Shown here: one piece after another, positions 49,820-60,884 of the stretch | How positions within the stretch are numbered: the first letter of the stretch is position 1 | Layout of the letters: each line of letters begins with the position of its first letter | Source of the DNA: Botrytis cinerea B05.10 | Taxonomy: Eukaryota > Ascomycota > Leotiomycetes > Helotiales > Sclerotiniaceae | DNA length: 64,000 bases | Assembly: GCF_000143535.2 (NCBI RefSeq) | Contig: NC_037319.1 | Coordinates: forward strand, 930,001-994,000 | Direction: 5' to 3' | Position numbers and translations under genes: made by a program | The notes under the pieces: model-generated | What the model saw: only the letters and a program-made list of their open reading frames with translations | Database searches by the model: none | Told to the model about the DNA's origin: nothing

Positions 49820-52800
49820 CGAGGAACGGGAGTTTACCAGAGCAGAACCGTTCCTAATCAAAGGTTCCTAAAAGCTGGCACTGACATAAATCAAATGGCA
49901 ATAAGTCGTAATTTTCTCCTTTTGAAATTATAACACCTAGAGCTGGCATTGCCGTACATCCATGGGCAGTGCGTCGTAATGCACTCTTGTTTGTAAATTG
50001 ATCTCGAAAGCTGGACATTGAGGTACATCATTTGGCAGTACATCTCAATGTTGCTCGTATTTACATCAGAAGCTACCTAGGTAGGTAGTGATTTGTATGA
50101 ACTTAAAAAGGTTCATCGAAATCAGTTCGTCCCGCAGTCATCCTACAGGGAATTGGCCTTTTAACGTCATTACCAAGGACAAGAAAACAGAAGCTACCTT
50201 GACAGCTCGGAAAAAGTCCGAATCGCGGAGCTGTCAGATAAGGTAGTAGCATTGATATGTTCATTGGAAGAGTATCCGTGCTAATGCGTCTCATTTCTTT
50301 GGGGAAAAATGAGGTATGATTGGTGACATATCACGACCAGAGTTACAACTCTCGTCGAAAACGGACTGTTGAACTATTTCCTGTCCAATACCAAGACCGC
50401 AGGGAGAAGTTCATGTTGTAATGGAGACTTCAAGAAAAGATGTTGAGCTTCTAGTTTGAAGTCATGCCTAGACAGAAAAGGCCTGATTCTAGTAGTTTAA
50501 GTCAGACTCGGACTTTGAGGAAGAAGCTACTGGAGTAGTGACTTGGATATAGATTGTTGCCGAGATATCCAAATCAATGCGTCTCGTCCTCTGCGTACAG
50601 ACGAGGAACAAGCCTTTTAGAGTCATGCTCAGGACGATTGTGATGGGAAATTTGAATTGATAGCAGAACTTCGAGCTCTGCCAGTAAAAGTCTATTTCAG
50701 TCGAAGTTGTACCCAGACCGATGGGAAAAGCTACCGGAGTAGTAATTAGAACACGGAGAGTTGTTGATTCTCTGTCGAAATATCCTACACAAGACCAAGT
50801 AGGCCCACACCCCAAAAGAAGCATAGCTTTGAAGAAGAGAATGAAGCGACTCCATGCGCGAATATTGTCTCGGTAGCGTTGCCCAAATCAAAGCGGCAAG
50901 TAAATTGCCCACGAAAAGTGTCGAGTTTATGTCTTTCGCGCGCCATTACACAATGAGGCTTGTTTTCGGGAGACTGACGCCTTATAAGACGGACATTCAA
51001 AGTTTGTTGAGTATTGGTAGTAGGCACCTTGAATTAATATTTTCCAAATAAATTAAAGTGTTCGAAAACACGCGGAAAATTCGTGCTCAGTATTTGCTGT
51101 GTCAGTGATCACAGAACTAAGAGTTGTCGGTATGCTTCAACGCATTGGTTAAATAACTTGTTTAACGTAGCATGGAAGTGAAAAAGTTGGGTTTTGCAGT
51201 GCTGACGCACAACAGAATGATGTAAGAATCGAGAGGAAACTCAATCAAGAGATTCCCCAGAAATGGTCGAGGGAGCGTAATTGGATATACAGCTCTCGGG
51301 CGAGAAACAAACTCAAGCAAGAGGTTCTCGTAATTGATTTGACAGGCGTGCTGTCGTCGGTCGAGCAACTCGGTGAGGAGAAGCGTGATTGTTCAAGGTG
51401 AGGCTTGGCAAGCGTCACACATTTGAGCGGACCAAAGGTCCCAGTCGTGGTATGCAGGAGATATCACGATTGATTGCTCGGGATTGCCTTGCTTTTAGCA
51501 CTGAGACTTGTCGATGATAGTTTTATGTCATTCCGGACGAAGACTGAGATTATTGCGCAGTGCGTGGGAAAGACTTGAAATCGTGCAGTCAAGATTATGG
51601 AGCGTCGTGGTTTGTAGTACGACTAGGCTCATGTTATGGATGTCAGATGTAGAATGTAGATATGTGCGAATCATCTAACCAATATCTGGTTAGTCATTCA
51701 AACTTGCTAATGAAGAACAGAATGGAAGCGAAGACTTACGCCGACATAGAAAATTACTCAACTGATTTTTGAAGGGGACATCGGAAATCCCGAAGGCAGA
51801 CAGATCAGGATATTGAAGGAAAGAGCGAGAATTTGACGAAGGTCATACCTGCCACGTCTGCAAATAAGAAGGCAAGTCCGTGAAGACGACGGCGATTGAT
51901 TGTTCGAAGCCATGTCGGCGAATGAGGGGTACAGTACTAGCTTGAATCTCGCAGGTCGAAATACCGTGCTCAGGTGGGAGACGAATTTATTAGCTCCCGT
52001 TGTCTCGGCGGCAGCATCATATCATTGAATAGAAGATGTGGACACATTCTCCGTGCGAGTTCACGGTCTTAAGTAGGAAGGTCTGCCATGGCCATGGCCA
52101 CTGTCGCCAAGTCAGTATCGAAAGCAATAGATCAAAAGTAAGATCGGAAAGTTTCATCAACTTCAACAATTGATGAAAGAGAGAGTGGGGCAAGATATAT
52201 CCTCTCAATCGAGGGTAGAATTGATGGAGATAGAAGTAAAACATACCATATCGTATCGTGGATTATGTGAAGTAATTGCATCTTTGCTGATGCACTGCGA
52301 ATATTGATGAAAGGTAGCTGGTATCTTGAAGTTGCAAGATCAACCTGTAAGTTGAAGTTGAAGCTGGAGATCGAGAAAGCAGAGGAGGAAGGGAGCCAGG
52401 AATACTAAATAGACAAGATTCGGAGCGCAGCAGACAGCATTTCCCCGCACCTGCAAGTGAGTCTTGGTTGTGCTCTCATGTCCTCCGTGATAATTTTGGC
52501 TTTTAGGTACTATGGTATTTCAGGAAATTGGAAGCATGGTGTGCCATTCACTTCAAGCATGCTCTTCCAAATTAGCTGCCAATTTCTTCCTGTAGTAGAC
52601 CTCGGGACATTCAGTTATCCGTAGACATTGTTGGTTTTGGGAGGTTGTCAGATTATCGTTGTTGTTGTTTTCCTGCAGTTTGAATAGAGAACGTAAACAA
52701 GAAATGCAGCTTCTAGTGAATTTCTCTTGATGGAAGTAGAGGCAATGGAGAGTGCTTGAGTAAAAGTGGTAGCATTTGGAGCATCTTCAAGTATATGGAT

Positions 52801-53100
52801 GAACAAAGCTCAAGTATCCTTGAGAGACTTGATGATGCTGTTGCAATAGGAAATGGGAATTTGAAGAAGTAGTGGAAGATGAACAAAGACAAGCAGAAAC
52901 GTCCAAAGGAGTCGTGCAAAATTGAACTTTGAGGGCAAATACTCGGGGCTGTTGTACTTATTCACTGTAGCTCGTGACACAATACTTTGTAGCAGAGTTT
53001 TGTTGCACATCTGGAGATTTGGACCCATTCTCGAATTTGACGTAAGCAAGTTGAATGAGCCAATAGAATTGTGAGCGCAAAGGAGAAGTCTCATATTTTT
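49820..53100. repeat. Hairpin-rich repeat tract
   Basis: About 3.3 kb without a supportable gene but dense in short inverted repeats. Examples seen directly: AGGAACGG/CCGTTCCT (49823/49849), CTACCTAGGTAG palindrome (near 50073), GACAGCTC/GAGCTGTC (about 50200/50227), AGAGTT/AACTCT (near 50340), TTGGATAT/ATATCCAA (about 50544/50566), CTCGTC/GACGAG (near 50583-50606), CGAGAA/TTCTCG (near 51300), TTTCATCAA/TTGATGAAA (52152/52170), a long imperfect stem at 52506-52601, and CTCAAG/CTTGAG (near 52810). Degenerate direct copies of some segments also recur. Origin unknown. Confidence 0.5.
49873..50070. repeat. Three degenerate tandem copies of a 68-bp repeat
   Basis: AGCTGG begins each copy, at 49873, 49941 and 50009: an exact 68-bp period. 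A related AGCTACC start follows at 50071. Within copies the pattern is AGCTGG-CATTG-ACATC-ATGGCAGT-GTCGTAATG, and each is itself an inverted repeat, best in the third (ACATTGAG at 50014 and its complement CTCAATGT near 50044). Confidence 0.7.
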
Positions 53101-53381
53101 GAGGTTTCTCGCGAGAATGGGTAGCGACGAGAGCGATGTAAACATTTTTCAAATGTCCTCCTCCAAAAAATTCATAGCACTGATGCCCCTCCCCCTAAAC
53201 ATCAACCAAAGGCCCAAAAAAATAAAACAAAAATACTCCCAAGCTGCGGACTCTTTGGCCAACAGATCCTCCAATTTTTGCTCCTTCGAGATTCCATATC
53301 AATACCATCAACTCATCCACCACTGTTTAACCAGCACACCCCAACTCGTCTATATATATCTTTATCTCGCCAATCTGTACA

Positions 53382-53520
53382 TCAAGAAACCATAATGGAG
53401 GGTGGTCGAGTGGTCTCTTAAGTCGTTCTACGACAATAGATCCGCTCAATGGCCGCAAAGGACCAGCCATCGTAGCTGGGGTCCCCACCTTTATTCCCTT
53501 TCTTGAGAACAATTTTTTTG
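53382..53520 (+). ncRNA. Candidate Pol III small structured RNA, tRNA-related, unassigned
   Basis: A TATATATATC box at 53351 lies 52 bp before a box-A-like motif TGGTCGAGTGG (53403-53413), close to the spacing of yeast SNR6, and a T7 run at 53513 with T6 at 53524 could terminate. Between them a fold is visible: a 7-bp closing stem 53399-53405 with 53485-53491 (one G-U), hairpin GTCGT-TCT-ACGAC at 53422-53434, and hairpin GGACCAGC/GCT..GGTCC at 53460-53484 abutting the closing stem as a T-arm abuts an acceptor stem. There is no box B or normal anticodon arm, so this is not a standard tRNA. Boundaries are estimates; it may be a tRNA relic or chance. Confidence 0.3.
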
Positions 53521-55269
53521 CTCTTTTTTCCATTTTAAGGAAATGGTAGATGGTAAGTCGTGCCACGGATACATTTTTTTGTTTGGGTTGATTGGTGCGC
53601 GCATGATGGGAAGATGGGATGAGAACGAACATGAGTGCACATGTTACGAATCTATTTGAGAACTCCTCCCCACCTACCATACCGGATGACAAGAGCCAAA
53701 TGCTTTTGTACACTTGGCTTTCACCCTTGAGTACAGGAAACTCTCCTTGACACAGATATCATGTAATGTTTGTAGCTTGATCATTAAGATATTGCGATGG
53801 ACACCCCTCAATATCTTTCACAATGAAACTCTAAGCGCTATGTTTGGAAGTACTTACCCATCCAGTATCCAATTACAAGATTACCTATGCGACAAGTACA
53901 TCACTCTACGATTAGAAAAGCGGGGTTTTGGCGAAACTGTGAATGTCAAAAGAAATTCGAATGTGTGCTGATGGAAGTTGAATCACTTGCGGAAGCTCAT
54001 GACTCTTCACTGACCAATGGATGTATCCATGTCCATCAAATACAATTTTAAACATGGGCATAAATCATTAAAGAATGCATTTTCAAGGCATTGACTGAAG
54101 CCGACTATATTCGTACAGAATACACATATGCACATGCCATTCATCATATTCTCAGCTTGCAAACTCAACACTATAGCATCGTTGATCAACAGCGATATTT
54201 TCGGCGTTAAATATTTGCCTGCAATTATTATGATTTTGTCTAAAATAACAGTACAAGAAGGGCTTGGATGGAATGTTTGTCTGGGTGCAACATATCAAAC
54301 GTAGATGACATGCATTGGAGGAGCAAGACTAGCCTCCTAAGAAACATTCTAGAGGCGAGCAAAGCAGCCCAGGTCAGAAAGGAAGGTCTACTAAGCCCAG
54401 TAATATCCAACTCTCCAAACACGATTGATATAGACAACAAGAGAGAATCAGAAAAGCCGATATTCACGAGCACTAACCCATTTTCCACCAACGAGACTCG
54501 TCACTCGTCACGCGTCCCCAACGTGTGATGCGGAACTTCGTGAACTGAGCTACACACTCGGGACTGGCGAGCTCGAAGTCGGAAGAGCACAGGGCCTGGA
54601 ATGTGTATCGAGAGAGGATATAGGATACGCGAGAGATCCTCGCAGGTGAGTGTACGAACTTACATATGGATCTTCACGTCTCAACTGCTGCACATTGTAA
54701 GACTTTCGACTTTCACCACGTGTTAGATTATTATTCCCCCATTCAAACGTTAAACTTATATAAACTGGGCCCCAGTGATCAACATCAACGCATAGTTGTA
54801 GAGTCCACAAAGGTTGGACGAGCGAGTCTGAAGGATCAAAAGCCGCCAAAAATTTATGATGTCGTTAATATTGACATCAAATCCCTCCCCACAATCCTTG
54901 CAAAGCGCAAGTCAGGTGCCTCGGGCCCACACAAGCCCACCTTGCAAGACATCACGAATCACTCTCTTTCTAGCAGGCCTCGATCTCATAAAATATGTAA
55001 ATATGGATTTGCCTGACTCGAAAAAAGAAAAAGTGACTGATAATAACGGGAAGGTAAGGAGTTCTTTTGGTTTTCTTTGGTTTGTTTTTGTTTGGCCAGC
55101 TGTCTTCTTTTTTTCCTTTCCAAGTCCGAGTTTTATTGCCATCACGAAGTATCTGTACCGTTTCTCGCTCATTTGTTGATTATTTGACGATTTGCTTGAT
55201 GATCTGGACACTATGGTATGCATGAGTTTGAAATAAAAGAATCTTAGCTTACAAGATTCGCAGTCCACC
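53521..55269. other. Intergenic DNA upstream of the eight-TM membrane gene
   Basis: Two ATG frames on the + strand, 54268-54528 (86 codons) and 54666-55016 (116 codons), have fairly even composition but no recognizable features and no obvious splice link. They may be parts of an unrecognised gene or chance. Confidence 0.4.
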
Positions 55270-56722
55270 ATGTCTTCATCCCCTCGCTCACCAACCCACC
55301 TAACCGGTCACCAACCCAGCAAATGGTACCACCTCCAGCTCCGTACCATCGCACTCTTCGCTCTTCCTTTTCTATCCTTCATCGGCATCTTCGGAACCTT
55401 GTTCATTGGAGGCCGTAACGGGACATTCGAACACATCACCAACCTTGTTAGGCAAAAGACGCCTTCAGCCGTTTTCCCAAATACGAAATATCTGTTGTTG
55501 AAAGATTATACTGGGATCAGAGCTCTCGATAGACAATTGACTGTTCTCGTGACGTTCTTTGCGCCAGTCGTTGATAGTAAAAATGCTGCATTATACTTGA
55601 ATAGTATCTATGGATTGGGCCAGTTCGGAGCAGCGTGGACACTGTTGGTGATGGAAAGTTTGAGAAGTGGGAATAAGGGAAGGGCTGTTAGTTTGTAGGT
55701 GATTCTTGACGTGAACATAGGGCTATATATGTATATGCCTGATTTTAACGATTCTATCTGATACCTGTCATGGCAAATCAGATAATATATATTTCAAGAA
55801 ATATTACTGACCATACATACATAGCATCGGAACTGTTGGGTTAATCTTCCAGAACATTACCTATGCAGTCACAGTACCGCTCTACCTTTTCATCCACCTC
55901 TTGACGTCACCAATCGCAAAACCATCTTCAGGAACGCACGCGAACAGCGTTCTGCTCATCTCGTCCCTAGATCTAAAGATTTTGCCACTCTCAATCACCC
56001 TAGCATACATTGTCCCATCTATTCTTATGGGTCTTGACGCCCCATCTCAAGTTTCAGGACACACCCATCAAAAGCTCATCGCTTTTTGGCAACCCTTTCC
56101 AATCTGGACAGTCATCATCCAATGGACTCTTCGTTCATTCTTTCAATTCATTGGATCGGAGGTCTCGTCAAGAGATTCCAAACAAGCACCAGCACCACAA
56201 GGAGCATCATATCTTAGCAGCGTAAAACATGTCTACTACTTTGCCCTTACCTTGTGTGTATTGACGCACCTTCCTGTTCTCCTCATTGCTCTCGTCCCCG
56301 CCTCAGTCATCGCAGATATTTTACCTAAGCTTTCTCCTTATGCTAGTCTCAACTTCTTCGATATCTATGTTCCATACTTTCCCTTTCCACTCACTCATCG
56401 GGTCTCAGATTTAGCGAACGGTACTCACACGTTCCTCCAATGGGATTTGGCAACTGGTTCTACGGCCCTCTTGTTATGGGCTATTGTATTATATCGGAAT
56501 GCTACAACTGAAAAAACCATCGTAGATCCTGACACGAATCTCTCTTCACATCAGATCCGAGAAATGCGCACGGGGGAGGGAAATCGAGTCGGAGCCTTGA
56601 GCATAGAATTAATGGCTAAAATTGGTGTCTGGACGTTGATAGCTGGTCCAATTGGAGCAGCCACAGTGCTAATATGGGAGAGAGATGAGATCGTACGACA
56701 GAAGATTAAGCAGGGTGTTTGA
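55270..56722 (+). CDS. Polytopic membrane protein, about 8 TM, possible membrane-bound cyclase family
   Basis: Two exons, 55270-55694 and 55825-56722, with a 130-nt intron (GTAGGT...ACATAG); 440 aa. About eight hydrophobic segments can be drawn, for example ALFALPFLSFIGIFGTLFIG (about 31-50), GTVGLIFQNITYAVTVPLYL (about 144-163), LKILPLSITLAYIVPSILMG, FWQPFPIWTVIIQWTLRSFF, YYFALTLCVLTHLPVLLIAL and GVWTLIAGPIGAATVLIWER near the C-terminus. There is no cleavable signal. Size, topology and the FWQPFP segment recall the fungal membrane-bound terpene cyclases of the MacJ/AscI kind, but this is memory-based and weak; no biosynthetic genes flank it. Without that link it is an integral membrane protein of unknown function. 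Confidence 0.8.
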
Positions 56723-58959
56723 TTTGAGGTCGATAGTGTTGAGGTCTTGGCTATATGGTGGGTCATCTCTTGGTAAAAGTAGATACGACGTGTATAACAC
56801 GAAATGTGTGGGTATCTTTGTAGAAATTGATCAATGTGCTGTTGTTGTTATCCTTGTTGTAAGCAATAAAAATTGCCTTGTTCTCTGGAATTATATTTTG
56901 AAACATTGACTGATTCTCCTATATTTCGACTGCACATATAGATTTCCATCACAATCAATTTTTAGCATTTCACATTGAGTAACAAATGAAGAACACAGCA
57001 CAGTGTAAATCCCCCACACACTCACAGCATCACACAGCGTTAGGGATGAAATTTCCCGTGTCACACCCAACCCAACCCCCAAAAACACTTTAAATCTCGT
57101 ACTCATTGTCACACCTCACTGCCACCGCCCCAAAGCCTACTTGTCACCATTCCTGCACGTAACATTTCACCACTTCTGACTCTGTACTTTCCTGCAGCAA
57201 GTGAGACCCTGGAATTTGAACTCCGTGCTAGGGATCCTGTCGATGGCGATGCGCGAATGCGCAGCTCTCTAGTGCTTGCTGATCTGATCATGATGCGTGG
57301 TACGGATTATGTGCTGGATATGCATGTGGATGGATGAGTCGTGATTTCAGTTTTCTGTCATCTAGCTTGGCGTGAATAAGCGCAGCGCAGTCAGCGGCGT
57401 AGTTGTCTTAATATATATTCATGTTGATGAATGAAAATATGTGTATACTTGTATGCGATGCTGTAAGGGACCGATAATATACGGAATACTAGATATAGTG
57501 GTTGAATGTGGTAGGTGGGATTTGTGATGGGATGGAGACGTTTCACGGAGAGGGACATGTAGGTTGGCACTGCAGGACGAGATGGATGGATGGAAAGAAG
57601 GAATCATGTGTGGTTTTCATGGGGAGTGTGGTCAATAGGTTGGGAAAGAAAGTTCATGCCAATGCGAATGATCGTGTCCTGTTTGATAATGGATGGCAGC
57701 AGCAAGAGTAGTGTGTTTTTTACCTACTGTGCTTTTTGAATCCTTGGATGAACGGATGGTTGTATGGATACGCACACACACGGGACGAGACACCGAATAC
57801 GATTACCTCATCCACGAGTACCTTGACATGTACGCAATCGTCGGGTTCGAGGGTCTCTCTGGGAGATGGATGCTGTTGAAACGATACCCGTTCGCCAGGT
57901 TGCGCATGTACGTGCCAACAGCGACCAGGTCCAAGCAACGATGTCGGCACTGCGAATGCAAAGTCTATGGTAGAAAGGAAGCAAGCTCCAACCTTAATCT
58001 GATCTGTGCACATGGAAGAAATCCAAGTGAGGTCCGCAAGCTTCTGGTAGTTCGATGACTAAGACCGATCAAGCTGTGTCCTCGCGTGGGAGCGATGCAC
58101 TGGGCCAATCATCGTGCACGATATGAATGCAATCCCCGCTTCGAGAAGGCTCGCGCCGTCGAAAGGATGTAGACGGATACTTTTGACATGGGTTTTGACA
58201 AGAAGCGATACCCCTTTGGCCACGCTCTTCCCCATTGACCCGGGCTTGTAGATCTTGTACGTATCATTGATGAGCCCTTCGTACAGAACTCTGTCCAGAC
58301 TCCATTCAAGATTAAACTTTTGGCTGCAGCCTGCATCGCATTCCATAAAAGAGTCTGGATCGTCCTTGCCTCGCCTCGTTCGCTCGTTCGCTCGTTCGCT
58401 CGTCCACCCGCTCAGTGCCGCCCGCACCTGCCAAAAACTATTGACCTATTTTGGTCTGCGACCCTTGCTACTCGCCCTCTCCCATGCCTCACATGGAGAA
58501 AATGTTATTTTATTGATCTTTGCTTCTCTCCGTCTCTCTCGTCTATTGCAAAAACAACATTCATCTGCTCTGTTGGACATTACTCTTTACATTGCTTTTT
58601 CGATCATCTCTACACGTCAGACGTGCATTTCTGGCTCATTATTCATCCCAAGTACGAATATTCAGCCTTATCGCTTCTTATCGCATGCATTCGCACTGAA
58701 GGACGGTCGTCTTCGGAAAAGCCGAGGAACCATTCTATACTTGGTGCCTACCTGTCGACATAGCTATTGGGTCTATCATCTTGTGGTTCAGTTTCTGAAT
58801 ACTCTGATTTGTCTTAAACCTGCGCACATCACAATATCCAACATTCAGAACCAGACGTTTACTTTTCACATCTGCTATTCTTTCCTCTTGCTTTGGCTCG
58901 CGCATTTTCAATATCTTTCCGATTCGAGAATCCACCGTCGGAGGGAGCTTTCCATTGCA
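56723..58959. other. Intergenic region and promoter/5' UTR of the MIF-like gene
   Basis: 2.2 kb. TCGTTCGC is repeated about three times near 58376-58403. From 58270 an ATG-led frame stays open into the MIF-like coding sequence through pyrimidine-rich DNA (see findings). No other gene supported. Confidence 0.5.
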
Positions 58960-60082
58960 ATGTCAATAACAGCGGCAAGCTACGAGCGAATATCCAACAA
59001 ATACGAACCGCCTTCGAAAGGGATAGTTGATATCTATTCCCAAAAGGGCTTTGTATTGGATAGCAACGGTGATTCACGGTGTGTAAAATCGATCGAAGAG
59101 TTACCTGTTCAATTACCACCTTCGCCAGCCGATAGTGACATGATGGATCTTAGTCGGCCATCGCCACCGACCTCTCCAATCATTCTTGAAGGTCAACGAA
59201 TTACTAGAGATATTTCACGCGGTACTCCTGGCGATATGCAGAAAGCGAGTGTGCCCAAATCACCAGAGCAAAAGCAGTTGGCAAAGAAGAGAAGCCAGTA
59301 TTATGGTGATGCGTTTGCATATCGAGAACCGGCCGGAAGTGCGAGAGAAAGAGTGAGCAGGGATAGTATGGTTCTTTGTGAACTGGTCACAAATGTTATT
59401 GTAAGCTTTTCCTCTTCTTTTGTCTAACCTACATCTTCGCCTATTCACAATCAGCTGCTAAGATTATGTACAATAGATGCGTGAAGAACACACCCTTCTC
59501 ACAAGTCTCTCTAATCTTCTTTCAACCCGCTATCAGCGTCCTGAATCCTCCATTTTCGTCACCCTCAAGCACTCCGCATGCTTTATCGTAGCTGGAACTT
59601 TCGAACCTGCGTATATCATGACTATAACTGCACTTCCATCACAAATGCAACCGACTACGAACAAGAGGAATACATCGTTACTCCAAAATTATATGGCCAC
59701 CACTGAATTATATGTTGAGCCAGAGCGTGGTATTATTAAGTTTGTGCCATTGGCCGAGGAGAATTTCGCAACAAACGGGAAGACGGTTGCTGGTGAGATA
59801 GAAGAACTAGAACGAGAAGCTGCAAATGAGGCTTCAGGATTCCGCAACTTACATCCGTCAGGAAGTGTAAAGAGTAAGAAGAGACAGGCTGCAAAGTCTT
59901 CTAAGAGCCAAAAATCCAGGAATTTAGAAACCCATGATGAATATACCCCATCTGTCAGTTCGAGGGCAACACTTATGGCAACTCATGACGATGCATTGGA
60001 TACCAAGGCGTTGAATGTGCAGAAGTTGGGGAGAAGAAAAAGTTTTATGGCTGCAGTTTTTGGAAGCAAGTCCAAGTCTTGA
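58960..60082 (+). CDS. MIF/tautomerase-fold protein with long N- and C-terminal extensions
   Basis: Fungal member of the macrophage migration inhibitory factor / dopachrome tautomerase superfamily. Two exons, 58960-59400 and 59477-60082, with a 76-nt intron (GTAAGC...CAATAG); 348 aa. Residues 1-130 are disordered and Pro/Ser-rich (LPVQLPPSPADSDMMDLSRP). The MIF fold spans about 136-255: SMVLCELVTNVI, LLTSLSNLLSTRYQRPESSI, the pattern AGTFEPAYIMTITALPSQMQ, NKRNTSLLQNYM and NGKTVAGEIEELE. The C-terminal 90 residues are basic (KSKKRQAAKSSKSQKSRN; GRRKSFMAAVFGSKSKS). In classical members the catalytic base is the processed N-terminal Pro1; here the fold is internal and its first strand begins with Ser-Met, so ordinary tautomerase activity is doubtful. 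The start is chosen as MSITAASYER; the frame is also open upstream. Confidence 0.82.
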
Positions 60083-60845
60083 AGATAGTGAAATGGTACA
60101 CGTTAGAAGATGGTTCAAATGAAACATCTCTAGGGGAAATTTACATTGATGGGGAAGATGTGGTCTAGCGACCCACAAAAGTATAAAAGTGCTTGCATTA
60201 TGGTTATCTGTGTAGCGACGGAGTTTACAGGGAATATGATACCTGCAATACATGGATGGATGGAAAAGGTCGATACGATCAATGGGATAGGAGAAGACAT
60301 TGTGAAAGGGTTATTGCTTCACTGGTTGGATACGGCGTCACATTATAAGATTGGCAAGGTGGTCTCTATGGATATATTACCGGGGGCTTTCTCCCATGCT
60401 GACTATGGAATAAAATTAGTAGAGGGTTTTCACGGAGTGGGCGGAATGGAGTGGAATGGAATGAATAATGTTAATAATAGGATATAAAAGTTGAACTGCT
60501 CTTGGGTTTTGCTACAAGGCTTGAACAAGAGGCATAATATTAATACCGTGACGGGACTCTACTTGAATGATTACTATGTCGGAATGAATGATTGCCGTGA
60601 AATGTGGTGGTGTGAGAAGTGATGATGAGGGGAAGGAATATGATGATTGATTTCAGCCTCATGGTAGATGATCTACCTATAGATGATGTATGTATGGCAT
60701 AATGAAGGGTAGAATACCATGTTGTTATTGGTTGGCTGGCGGAGAGAGGTTGTTTGTGGCTTTGTTTGTGGCTATGGATATGGGTGTGAATGTGGATATG
60801 GATGTGGATATGAGGTGTGGCTTTCTTTGACTGTGGCTTTTGAGG

Positions 60846-60850
<5 letters not shown>

Positions 60851-60881
<31 letters not shown>
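60851..60881. repeat. GA dinucleotide microsatellite (about 15 copies)
   Basis: Uninterrupted GA repeat in noncoding DNA between the MIF-like gene and gtr2. Confidence 0.95.

Positions 60882-60884
<3 letters not shown>

Noticed and set aside
50489..51027. Minus-strand frames of 111 and 80 codons in the hairpin tract
   Set aside because: They carry the DNA repeats in translated form, overlap in different frames, and have no coding-like composition.
53398..53491. Ordinary tRNA-Leu/Ser gene
   Set aside because: The 5' side and box A look tRNA-like and the acceptor-type stem pairs, but there is no box B (GTTCGA), no 7-nt anticodon loop and the T-arm-like hairpin is the wrong size. Kept only as a candidate unassigned RNA.
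54268..55016. Two ATG frames (86 and 116 codons, +) before the eight-TM gene
   Set aside because: Composition is plausible but no family is recognised, and no good donor/acceptor pair joins them to each other or to the downstream gene.
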